Notes under the pieces: generated by a model
Seen by the model: the letters and a program-made list of their open reading frames with translations, nothing else
What the model was told of the DNA's origin: nothing
Database searches by the model: none
DNA from: Candidatus Poseidoniaceae archaeon
GTDB taxonomy: Archaea; Thermoplasmatota; Poseidoniia; Poseidoniales; Poseidoniaceae
Reading direction: 5' to 3'
Length of the DNA: 64,000 bases
Assembly (NCBI GenBank): GCA_028822845.1
Contig: JAPKCS010000001.1
Coordinates: forward strand, 1 to 64,000
Shown here: positions 26,001-32,901 of the stretch, in pieces
How the letters are laid out: every line of letters starts with the position of its first letter
How positions within the stretch are numbered: position 1 is the stretch's first letter
Position numbers and translations under genes: made by a program

Positions 26001-26158
26001 CGATGTTCTGGGGCATCGGTGGACTTCTTGTGGCATGCCTGATGGCTTACCGTCTCGGATCACAGAACCTACGACCGCAAACGCAGCCCGAGGTTGCTTC
26101 GCCCTTCGTTGAGTCGGTCCGCGGCACCAGTTTAGATGGGTCGACAGAAAATGAGTGA
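23009..26158 (+). CDS. Cell-surface subtilisin-like (S8) protease with Ca-binding repeats
   Basis: About 1,049 aa from the ATG at 23009, which begins a signal peptide (MRRALVMVLLLFLPAANAY). The S8 triad is visible: Asp in VVVGVADSGLDADH, His in HGTHVAGSLA and Ser in SSGTSMATPGAAGV. A beta-rich region follows, then three acidic thrombospondin-type-3-like repeats (DADGDAVPNIEDGCPNQ, DQDQDGCLDDADGDQVTDD, DTDGDGVPDNLDGC) that should bind calcium. A second beta domain and a C-terminal hydrophobic anchor (GIGGLLVACLMAYRLG) follow. It probably degrades proteins outside the cell while membrane-tethered. In-frame codons to 22913 precede the signal peptide and are unlikely to be translated. Confidence 0.92.
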   Translation: MRRALVMVLLLFLPAANAYVAPEPSFAEPSVFLDGEIILERIDGFWTHEDWMDLERRGLEPLRIMSPTHLLAWGDASIEVPGLMHLDAPAALWKDGGDGGTNPHGLVKILLEPRLPVDGFNFVSSELATLGIDIGTEHVPSPLAAAHVVEWPAHLGVEVVLSLDGVLWLEPVLETEARNIQAAALMQHGLTTEHPAWMLGINGEGVVVGVADSGLDADHACFRNATTTGGVGSEGVNGTLLVGTPGDEHRKVMVLNTTIDGGDTQGHADYKHGTHVAGSLACFNVDDARAGLYPSNGSALAHGSTLVFQDIVSDEGWVPPEVDLLLVEAGMNGAVIHSNSWGDDTTAYTARTSDFDAWALAFPWSLAFIAPGNTGSSLLEPANGRNVAAIGASVKSEDGERWSASAIGPTEAGTNGIFALSIGTLIQSASADNLPDSYNDGLRTSSGTSMATPGAAGVAALIQQLVEEGWISGQEERTNTSMSLVVPEWADDSLDNSTLEVGVGFTPSGALLRALLALSTTPLPNAQRNGGNGGDDLQNTYDGWGQLNLSALLDFTSLRTELEQGHASPANDVWIHDSYRLTDSTPQQWLSQRQGGEAPLENLIASPWNGSGANGPFLQTGETWVQRFTPGPNADLNVRMAHIASPEPTAVNDLQLIARLSDGRIAVGGIADNDGSATLFYSDADLNNDSTFPSSDETTHALRLDAASLVGVDWIEIEVRARFVAPGNVSDGVGLDGTRTGFALAVKGVVRDAVDWNDADGDAVPNIEDGCPNQNATGWDQDQDGCLDDADGDQVTDDLDVCPTVNASMYDANSDGCIDDTDGDGVPDNLDGCLTTVVDDAWPIDDTGCRPLDIRPQIDLIFTPANGSMWESEVRVKWSVVDGDNDSFYTGAQIMVLGQQSDAEAYSIAECEYQPGNGTLFECTWNAETSLPIWSIEESLLRIDVFVQSSNESPEARNERIVVQSSNLFQAKYDNEFFDGDEVTNPSEKQGVASQGRAMFWGIGGLLVACLMAYRLGSQNLRPQTQPEVASPFVESVRGTSLDGSTENE

Positions 26159-26245
26159 TTTTGGGCTGTATGGCCCGGTTTCGACATGGTGGGTCCGTTC
26201 ATTACCAAGGTGAACCTTGAAGGGTGGTGGCATCCTCGCCAGCAT

Positions 26246-26260
26246 GTCCGCATTGCGGAC
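26246..26260. promoter_or_regulatory. 15-nt perfect palindrome before the actin-like gene
   Basis: GTCCGCA-T-TGCGGAC is a perfect inverted repeat ending 10 bases before the ATG at 26271 and touching the GGTGAT ribosome-binding-like site. A second one, AAGGT-GA-ACCTT, lies at 26207-26218. Either could be an operator or a short hairpin limiting ribosome access. Chance occurrence cannot be excluded. Confidence 0.4.
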
Positions 26261-26270
26261 GGTGATGAAT

Positions 26271-27275
26271 ATGAGTGACCGCCTTTATGTTGGAATTGAC
26301 CTTGGTACCTACCAATCGACCATTGCCTCGAGCGCCGGAGAACGACACACGATCGAAACTGTCGTGGGCCGACCAAAGGACCCTGTAGCACGAAACTTCC
26401 TCGGCCGAGATGTGCTGTTTGGAAGCGACGCCCTCAAGAACAAACTCGCTTGCAACCTTTACCGCCCAATGGCTGCCGGTGTTGCTCAAGACGACGAAGC
26501 AAACTTGGCAGCTGCCAAGGCCTTCGTGTCCCACCTCCTCGAAACAGTTGATCCTGAAGAATACGACGAGGTCTTCGGCGTCATCTGCTCGCCAAGTCAC
26601 GTCTCGTTCACTGACAAGAGCAACCTCGTTGCTACGCTCCGTGGCCAAGTCAACGCCATCATGGTCGTGACCGAACCCTTCGCTACCGCCTACGGTATTG
26701 GTGAAATTGCAAGTTCCATCGTTGTCGATATCGGCGCAGGAACCACAGACATTGCCCGTATCTACGGAACATTCCCTACCGATGAAGACCAAGTCACCAT
26801 CCAAGAAGCTGGCGACTGGCTCGACCACGAATTGATGGGCCTCATCCGAAAGAAATTCACAGGCGCTCAAATCACCAAGGACATGGTCCGAAAGTGGAAG
26901 GAAGAAGTCTCCTATGTTGGTGGCGAAGTCCGAGAAGCAACTGTTGAACTCTCCGTTGAAGGAAAGAAGCAAGTTGTCGACATCGGCGACTTGGTCTCAC
27001 AAGCCTGCGAATTGATCGTGCCAAAGATTGGCAACGCAATCAAGCGCATTGTGGCTGAAGCTGACCCTGAGTACCAACCTGTCCTCCGCAACAACATCAT
27101 CCTCTCCGGTGGCGGCTCCCTCATCGACGGTATTGCAGCTCGCATGACCGATGAAATCTCCGATATTGGCGACGTCACTGTATGGTGCGTTGAAGACCCA
27201 ATTAACGCCGTTGCAAACGGTGCTTTGCTGCTCGCTGGCGAAATGCCAGACGACATGTACACTGCCATCAACTGA
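26271..27275 (+). CDS. Actin-like ATPase (MreB/MamK-type)
   Basis: A 334-aa actin/Hsp70-fold protein from the ATG at 26271 after GGTGATGAAT; the ATG at 26265 is the alternative. Phosphate-1 is GIDLGTYQSTI (8-18), the connecting Glu is in VVTEPFATAYGIG (E135), phosphate-2 is VVDIGAGTTDIARI (151-164) and the adenosine motif is IILSGGGSLIDGI (276-288). Length matches bacterial MreB/MamK rather than the longer crenactins or Hsp70, and there is no substrate-binding domain. It probably forms ATP-dependent filaments. No amphipathic N-terminal helix is apparent. It is followed, past a hairpin, by a long coiled-coil protein. An MreB-like role in an archaeon would be notable. Confidence 0.85.
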   Translation: MSDRLYVGIDLGTYQSTIASSAGERHTIETVVGRPKDPVARNFLGRDVLFGSDALKNKLACNLYRPMAAGVAQDDEANLAAAKAFVSHLLETVDPEEYDEVFGVICSPSHVSFTDKSNLVATLRGQVNAIMVVTEPFATAYGIGEIASSIVVDIGAGTTDIARIYGTFPTDEDQVTIQEAGDWLDHELMGLIRKKFTGAQITKDMVRKWKEEVSYVGGEVREATVELSVEGKKQVVDIGDLVSQACELIVPKIGNAIKRIVAEADPEYQPVLRNNIILSGGGSLIDGIAARMTDEISDIGDVTVWCVEDPINAVANGALLLAGEMPDDMYTAIN

Positions 27276-27295
27276 GCACGGTCGTATCCAAAGGG

Positions 27296-27324
27296 TACAA
27301 AACCACCCTTGGTGGTGCTGTTTT
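27296..27324 (+). terminator. GC hairpin plus T-run after the actin-like gene
   Basis: ACCACC-CTT-GGTGGT (27302-27316) is a perfect 6-bp stem, extended by flanking AAAA and TTTT, and followed by GCTGTTTT. It resembles an intrinsic terminator or attenuator between the actin-like and coiled-coil genes, so the two may be only partly co-transcribed. Confidence 0.5.
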
Positions 27325-27368
27325 GACTGGGAAAGTTCAAGTGCAGTTGGGCGTGGATAGTCACCTGT

Positions 27369-28640
27369 ATGACCATCGACTCGACTGGAACAAGCGGCAT
27401 TCGCCGACTCGATGACGCATCTGGGGACGAACGAGCAGCCCTTGAAGGGATGCTCAAAGGCTACCCCGTAGAGCAACTCGTAGAAGAGGTGCTCATTGCA
27501 TGGCAAGAGCTTGCCGCTCGGAACGAAGAGATGGTGACTGTCAAGCAACGGCTCCGTGTGCTCGAACTCGATCTCGCTGAACGAGAAGATATGGTTGCAC
27601 CCGAAGTAGCGCGACTGAACCAAGTCGAAGCAACGCTCCAAGAGAGCGAAGCAAAAATCATCCACCTCGACCGACTTTTGGCAGACGCCCGAAAAGAGTT
27701 GGCAAGTCAACAATCCTCTCTATCACAAGAAGAGCGAGATTCAATGTTCACTGAAAATGGACAACTAAGGAATTTGTCTGTTGAACAAGACGAAGTGATT
27801 GCAGAACTTGAAGGTCGAATTAACCAGATGGTCGAAGCATTGGAGCGAGCTGCTGAGGCCGGCCTCACCTCGGTCACAGCAGAAGAAGTTCGCAGTCTCA
27901 AATCAAAGCTCGATGCTGCCTTGATGCAGAACGACGCTGAACAAGCCGCCAACAAGGCGCTCGAAGAAGAGCGTCAACGCCTTCGAGACATTGCCGACCG
28001 ATTGCGCGGTCTGCTCGATGCCCGTGATGGACGGCTTGGTGAACTTGAAGAGCAGATTGAGCGGGTGATGCAAGGTCCCCGTTCTGTTTCCGCTGAACAC
28101 GATTACCTCGTCGAACAGATTGAAGAATTGAAGCGACGGTTGCTCGAACGAAACCGAGAATACGAGTCGCTGCGACGCCGTGAGCGCCGCTTGCACAACG
28201 ACGTGTTTGAGCGCGATGAACGGGTTCAACAAATCACACTGACACTCACCGACATGGAATCAGCCCTTCAGGATCGAACCGCTGAACTACGAGAACTTGA
28301 GGGCCAACGTGAATCAATGTCTCATGAATTGGATTCCGTGCGCCGCGGAGAACGAACTCGAGAAGTTGTTGGGCGTGTCTTCGCAGATTCGCTTTCACTC
28401 GTTCGTACGCATGATGCACGAGATGCAAAGCGCGAGGCTTACAGCAACCAACCTGACAAAACACGAACACTCTCGACCCCTGAACCGAGTGACATGGCCG
28501 GCCTAGCAGATGGTGGCCGCGTTGATTTGTCTGTTTCAGAAAAGGACATCACCCCCGGCATGGATGTCGACGGTGTTCGACCACCATCTCCTGGTGGCTC
28601 CGGCGACCCAGTCATCTATGATGACGAGGACCAAAGTTGA
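27369..28640 (+). CDS. Long coiled-coil protein, cytoskeleton-like
   Basis: A 423-aa acidic protein that is heptad-rich almost throughout residues 45-345 (for example RVLELDLAERED, LRGLLDARDGRLGELEEQIERV, LKRRLLERNREYESLRRRERR), predicting a long parallel coiled coil. The first 45 residues (KGYPVEQLVEEVLIAWQELAARN) look like a separate short helical cap. The C-terminal 80 residues are low-complexity, Pro/Asp/Ser-rich and probably disordered. No signal peptide or membrane helix. It directly follows the actin-like gene with 93 bases between. A filament-associated or structural role is inferred; SMC-type heads are absent. Confidence 0.8.
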   Translation: MTIDSTGTSGIRRLDDASGDERAALEGMLKGYPVEQLVEEVLIAWQELAARNEEMVTVKQRLRVLELDLAEREDMVAPEVARLNQVEATLQESEAKIIHLDRLLADARKELASQQSSLSQEERDSMFTENGQLRNLSVEQDEVIAELEGRINQMVEALERAAEAGLTSVTAEEVRSLKSKLDAALMQNDAEQAANKALEEERQRLRDIADRLRGLLDARDGRLGELEEQIERVMQGPRSVSAEHDYLVEQIEELKRRLLERNREYESLRRRERRLHNDVFERDERVQQITLTLTDMESALQDRTAELRELEGQRESMSHELDSVRRGERTREVVGRVFADSLSLVRTHDARDAKREAYSNQPDKTRTLSTPEPSDMAGLADGGRVDLSVSEKDITPGMDVDGVRPPSPGGSGDPVIYDDEDQS

Positions 28641-28659
28641 GGTGGTCTCGTTGGAACCA

Positions 28660-29247
28660 ATGAGTGCCTTGGGTGGGCTCGTAGCCGTCTCACTTGGCCT
28701 TGGGCTTGCTGCTGCAAGCGGTTTCAGAGTCTTCCTCCCCCCTATGCTTCTGAGCGGAGGCATCAACCTCGGCTGGATCAGCCCCGTTGGCCAATTATCA
28801 TTGCTCGATGGGTGGGGTGCTTTTGCAGTGCTCTTTGCGGCGGTCATACTCGAAGTTGGATCTTACCTTATTCCCTGGATTGACAACCTCCTCGACGTGA
28901 TTGCAACCCCTGCAGCCGTGTTGGCTGGGGTCGGGATGATGGGGTCGGTGTTAGGGGACTTTGACCCAATCGTACAGTGGACCCTTGCCATCGTTGGTGG
29001 TGGTGGCGTTGCTGGTACGGTTCAAGTTGGAACCGTGGCAACGAGAGCGGTTTCAACTGGAACGACTGGTGGTCTTGCAAACCCAATTATCTCAATCTTT
29101 GAAGCGATTATGGCTGTCTTTGTCACCCTGCTCGCACTGATGGCGCCTCTTATTGGATTGGTGTTGGTGATTGCCGGCACAGTCTATGCCGTACGGATGA
29201 TCGGTCGGCGAAAGAAGACTTTGCCGATGACTGCGCCAATGGCGTGA
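28660..29247 (+). CDS. DUF4126-family membrane protein
   Basis: About 195 aa from the ATG at 28660; a TTG at 28651 is better spaced from the GAGGTGG at 28640. Hydrophobic helices start with LGLGLAAASGFRVFLPPMLL, the usual beginning of DUF4126 proteins. A Gly-rich middle (GGGGVAGTVQVGTVATRAVSTGTTGG) and two further long hydrophobic segments follow, with a basic C-terminus (RMIGRRKK). The function of this family is unknown. It ends exactly one base before the convergent GGGP synthase gene, showing how compact the genome is. Confidence 0.78.
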   Translation: MSALGGLVAVSLGLGLAAASGFRVFLPPMLLSGGINLGWISPVGQLSLLDGWGAFAVLFAAVILEVGSYLIPWIDNLLDVIATPAAVLAGVGMMGSVLGDFDPIVQWTLAIVGGGGVAGTVQVGTVATRAVSTGTTGGLANPIISIFEAIMAVFVTLLALMAPLIGLVLVIAGTVYAVRMIGRRKKTLPMTAPMA

Positions 29248-30105
29248 TCAGTTGATGGCGTCGACAATACCGCTGATGCGTGTACGAAGTTCTTCCAGAT
29301 TTGCTGCATCTTCTGTGAGCGTCCCCGTGACGATCCAATCTGCGCCGGCTTCAGCCGCAATCTTCGCCTGTTCAGGCGTCCGGATGCCTCCACCAACGAC
29401 GAGGGTGAGCCCCTCGACGGTTCGGGCACGTTCGATGAGTTTAGGACTCACTTGAGTTGATGCACCGCTTCCAGCTTCGAGATAGAGCAGTTTGAATCCG
29501 TACATTTGGGCCGTAAGGGCGTAGGCGTGAACGAGGTCGTGGTCGTCTGGCTGAATCAATTCCGCTCCACCGACTTCACCCACCCTGCCACCAGGTGCGC
29601 ACACAACATAGCCGGTTGGCAATGCCTCGACATCGAATTTATTCAAGTACGGAGCACCTCGGATTTGTTCTCCAACAAGGAAGCGTCGTTCTGTCGAATT
29701 CATCAGCATCATGAACGTGATAGCGTCTGCTGCCGGGGAAAGAGCGTGTGCCCCGCCAGGGAACAGCACAACAGGAATGTGCCACATTGACTCGACACCG
29801 TTTGGGTCTTGACTTGCTGCAAAGGCACGAAGTTCGAACGCTTCCTGAATGGCGACGCATGTTGCATGAACCACTTCGTCCGGCGTGTCGGTGGAACCCC
29901 CAACAAAAATCATCGAAGAACCTGCCTCGACGGCAATCATTGCGCGGTTTGCTGCCGTGTTTGAATCTTGTTTGGCAGGATCGATCAGTGTCACGTGGCG
30001 GGTGTGTCCTGTGGTGTTGGCCGTGTATTCGAGCGTGGTTTCTTCACTGCGACGCATGGCTATCCCGCCTTGCGCTTTTGCGGCCACAGCATAGGGGTTG
30101 CGCAT
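29248..30105 (-). CDS. Geranylgeranylglyceryl phosphate synthase
   Basis: Makes the first ether bond of archaeal membrane lipids by joining sn-glycerol-1-phosphate to geranylgeranyl diphosphate. The TIM-barrel landmarks are HVTLIDPAKQ, IFVGGSTDTP, VVLFPGGAHAL, LLYLEAGSGAS and LVVGGGIRTPEQA, the last forming the phosphate-binding end. Several starts are possible: GTG 30132, ATG 30108/30105 just after GAGGGG, and ATG 30057, which gives the family-typical short N-terminus. It diverges from the ABC exporter. Together with the reductase at 4760 it supplies part of the archaeal lipid pathway in this window. Confidence 0.92.
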   Translation of the reverse strand: MRNPYAVAAKAQGGIAMRRSEETTLEYTANTTGHTRHVTLIDPAKQDSNTAANRAMIAVEAGSSMIFVGGSTDTPDEVVHATCVAIQEAFELRAFAASQDPNGVESMWHIPVVLFPGGAHALSPAADAITFMMLMNSTERRFLVGEQIRGAPYLNKFDVEALPTGYVVCAPGGRVGEVGGAELIQPDDHDLVHAYALTAQMYGFKLLYLEAGSGASTQVSPKLIERARTVEGLTLVVGGGIRTPEQAKIAAEAGADWIVTGTLTEDAANLEELRTRISGIVDAIN

Positions 30106-30165
30106 CATCCCCTCGCTGGAAGAGGGAATCACAGACTACTCATACCTCGCCGTAGTGGCCGGTGC

Positions 30166-31938
30166 ATGGGTGAATCCGGTCCGTTTCGTCGCCTGCTTGG
30201 GCACATGGGGAGTCATAGAGGTACAATTCGACTGGCTTCGTTTTGTTCAGTCACCAATAAAATTTGGGATTTGGCCCCTCCTCTGCTGATCGGTTTAGCC
30301 GTTGACGTGGTTGTTGAGCGTGAAGATTCGTTTCTTGCCTCATTGGGTTTCGTTGACCCTTGGCATCAGTTAATCTTGCTCTCAGTGCTCACGTTCTTCA
30401 TTTGGGGGCTCGAATCATTGTTCGAATATTTCTACGGCATTCTATGGCGAAACCTAGCCCAGACGGTGCAGCATGAATTGCGAATTGATACGTTTGCACA
30501 TGTTCAGCGCCAAGGCATGGGTTGGTTTGATGAACGTCAAAAAGGAGATATTCTCGCCATCCTCAACGATGACGTCAATCAATTAGAGCGCTTTCTCGAC
30601 AAAGGTGCCAACGATCTGTTGCAAGTCTCGACAACGGTGGTCGTAGTTGGAGCCGTCTTTATCGCAATCTCGTGGCAAGTCGCTCTGTTTGCCGTGCTAC
30701 CAATCCCGCTGATTGTTTGGGGCTCGTTCCGATATCAACGAAGCCTCGAGCCACGTTATGCCGAGGTTCGCCGGGCTGCTGGGGCAATGAATGCCTTGTT
30801 GGAAAATGACCTCTCCGGAATGTCAACCATTCAGTCCTTCACAGCCGAAGACCGCGAAATCAAACGCGTTGAAGATTTGAGCAACGTCTACCGCGAATCA
30901 AACCGTCAAGCAATTCGCTTGTCTGCAGCATTCACTCCGTTGATTCGGATGGCTATTTTGTGTGGTTTTACTGCAACGCTGCTGCTTGGTGGCTGGATGA
31001 CGCTCGAGAACGAACTGGCTGTTGGTGCCTATTCCGTGCTCGTTTTCATGACGCAACGGTTGTTGTGGCCCCTCACTCGCTTGGGGGAAACATTCGATTT
31101 GTACCAACGCGCAATGGCGTCGTCGACGCGTGTGCTCGATGTTCTCACTTCGCCGACCGAGGTCGAGCAGGGCGACTATGCACCTGATTCTGATGCTGTC
31201 GAATCAAGTCCGATTGTATTTTCAGATGTCGATTTCTCTTACCCTGGCCGGGATCCGGTGTTTTCTAAATTAAATCTAGAATTACGCTCGGGAGAAACAG
31301 TCGGGGTTGTGGGCTCCACTGGTGCAGGAAAGACAACGCTGATCCGCTTGTTGCTTCGATTTGCAGAACCAACCAAAGGCACAATTCAATGGGCGGGTCA
31401 ACCACTTCATGAATGGAGTTTGGAGCGGTTGCGTTCCTCGATGGCCCTCGTCGATCAGCACATCACCCTGTTCCCGACAACCATCATGGAAAATATCCGC
31501 TATGGCGACCCCTCAGCAACCGATGCTTCGGTCAAGGAAGCGGCGAAGCTTGCCGAAGTGACTGAGTTTGTGGAATCGCTCCCAATGGGTTGGGAGACGT
31601 TGGTTGGCGAAGGCGGTCACCGCCTATCTGGTGGCCAGCGTCAACGCCTTGCAATTGCAAGAGCCGTTCTCAAGAACGCCCCCCTCCTCATCTTAGACGA
31701 GGCAACGTCTTCAGTCGATAACGAAACTGAAGCGGCCCTTCAACGATCAATCAACAAAATTTCTCGAGACCGCACTGCTGTGATCATCGCACACCGGTTG
31801 TCAACCGTTCGCAATGCTGACAGAATCCTTGTCCTCGACCAAGGTTGTATTGTTGAGGACGGCGCACACGAAGCACTCGTGAAATTGAATGGCATCTATG
31901 CCCGGATGTGGGCTGTTCAAACCGGCGAAAGTGTGTGA
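30166..31938 (+). CDS. ABC exporter, fused membrane and ATPase domains (MsbA-like)
   Basis: A 590-aa half-transporter from the ATG at 30166. Six transmembrane helices occupy about residues 25-310, including a FEYFYGILWRNLAQTVQHELR stretch typical of type IV exporters. The nucleotide-binding domain has Walker A VGSTGAGKTTLIRLLL, Q-loop LVDQHITLF, signature LSGGQRQRLAIARA, Walker B LLILDEATSSVD and the H-loop IIAHRLSTV. It likely works as a homodimer exporting lipids, peptides or drugs. In-frame codons as far back as 29968 overlap the divergent GGGP synthase gene and are not expected to be used. Confidence 0.93.
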   Translation: MGESGPFRRLLGHMGSHRGTIRLASFCSVTNKIWDLAPPLLIGLAVDVVVEREDSFLASLGFVDPWHQLILLSVLTFFIWGLESLFEYFYGILWRNLAQTVQHELRIDTFAHVQRQGMGWFDERQKGDILAILNDDVNQLERFLDKGANDLLQVSTTVVVVGAVFIAISWQVALFAVLPIPLIVWGSFRYQRSLEPRYAEVRRAAGAMNALLENDLSGMSTIQSFTAEDREIKRVEDLSNVYRESNRQAIRLSAAFTPLIRMAILCGFTATLLLGGWMTLENELAVGAYSVLVFMTQRLLWPLTRLGETFDLYQRAMASSTRVLDVLTSPTEVEQGDYAPDSDAVESSPIVFSDVDFSYPGRDPVFSKLNLELRSGETVGVVGSTGAGKTTLIRLLLRFAEPTKGTIQWAGQPLHEWSLERLRSSMALVDQHITLFPTTIMENIRYGDPSATDASVKEAAKLAEVTEFVESLPMGWETLVGEGGHRLSGGQRQRLAIARAVLKNAPLLILDEATSSVDNETEAALQRSINKISRDRTAVIIAHRLSTVRNADRILVLDQGCIVEDGAHEALVKLNGIYARMWAVQTGESV

Positions 31939-31989
31939 CTGCGAAGTTGTATCTCCTGTTTTGATTTGGGTAAAATGCGCGACGGGAAT

Positions 31990-32035
31990 TTACATGAACT
32001 TATAGCGGCTGGGTGCTGGATTTAATTTGAGTCCA
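31990..32035 (+). promoter_or_regulatory. Probable rhodopsin promoter and leader
   Basis: GAACTTATAGC (about 31996-32006) is a TATA-like element about 30 bases before the rhodopsin ATG at 32036, leaving room for only a very short leader. No GAGGTG-type site precedes the ATG, so the mRNA may be nearly leaderless. The 97 bases between the ABC gene and the rhodopsin hold nothing else visible. Confidence 0.4.
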
Positions 32036-32899
32036 ATGATAAATCAAAAATTTTCGAAGACCTCAAGCCTGCTTATAGTCGCAACCTTTGCTCTTGCAAT
32101 GGCCTCAACGGTCAGTGCAGCGGCCGTAGGTGAAATGGGTGAAACCGGTCTGCCGGCATTCCTCGAAGATGGTACGAATGATGGTCTTGAAACATTGACG
32201 TTCTTCTTGTTCTTCGTAGGTTACATCGCAATGGGAGCAGCCTTTGTCTTCTTCATGAGCGAGCGGAGCAACGTTGCACCTCAATACCGCACAACAATGA
32301 CCATCTCTGCACTCATTGTCGGTATTGCTGCTTTCCACTACTACTACATGCGTGGAGTTTACGCTGATTTCGGCGTCGTCTCTGTCGAGTACCGTTACAT
32401 GGACTGGATCATTACTGTCCCGTTGATGGCCCTCAAGTTCCCTTCCCTCGTCGGCAAGGGCGCCATCACTGACACAAAGTTCGCCGGTCTTGGATTCACT
32501 GGAATCTGTTTCACAGGCGCACTTATCATGGTTGGATTTGGCTACGCTGGAGAAGCTGGTCTCATGAACGGTATGGCCGCTCTCATTCTTGGTGGAATGG
32601 GCTGGGCTATGATCATCGTCGCAACAGGAACGCCATGGACCTCTGGTCTTGGTGTTGACAACTCAAAGATCGCTCCTGAGTTGATCTGGTCGACAAACGC
32701 ACTCCGCTGGTTCATCGTCGTTGGATGGGTCATCTACCCAATCGGCTACCTCTTCAGCCCTGGTGCAGATATCCTTGACGGAAACCAAGAAGCAATGGCT
32801 GTTGCTTACAACATTGCAGACATCATCAACAAGATCGGCTTCGGTGTCGTTGCTTGGATGGGTGCTAAGAAAGCAACAGAAGCCTTGGCTTCCAAGTGA
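32036..32899 (+). CDS. Proteorhodopsin-type light-driven pump
   Basis: A microbial rhodopsin of about 287 aa with an N-terminal signal-like segment (LLIVATFALAMASTVSAAA) and seven helices. Retinal binds Lys in ADIINKIGFG of helix G. Counting from an upstream TTG at 32027 as residue 1, that Lys is 269. Helix C reads YRYMDWIITVPLMALKF, so the acceptor Asp (126) and Thr (130) are kept, the tuning position carries Met (134), and the usual donor Glu is Lys (137): a D-T-K motif. The His corresponding to proteorhodopsin H75 is present (FHYYYMRG). It should be a green-absorbing outward proton pump. Retinal synthesis genes are not in the window. Confidence 0.95.
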   Translation: MINQKFSKTSSLLIVATFALAMASTVSAAAVGEMGETGLPAFLEDGTNDGLETLTFFLFFVGYIAMGAAFVFFMSERSNVAPQYRTTMTISALIVGIAAFHYYYMRGVYADFGVVSVEYRYMDWIITVPLMALKFPSLVGKGAITDTKFAGLGFTGICFTGALIMVGFGYAGEAGLMNGMAALILGGMGWAMIIVATGTPWTSGLGVDNSKIAPELIWSTNALRWFIVVGWVIYPIGYLFSPGADILDGNQEAMAVAYNIADIINKIGFGVVAWMGAKKATEALASK

Positions 32900-32901
32900 G
32901 A

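Noticed and set aside
26202-26972. A 256-codon open frame antisense to the actin-like gene
   Set aside because: It mirrors the strongly conserved actin-like frame on the other strand and has low-complexity Cys/Val-rich content, typical of shadow frames.
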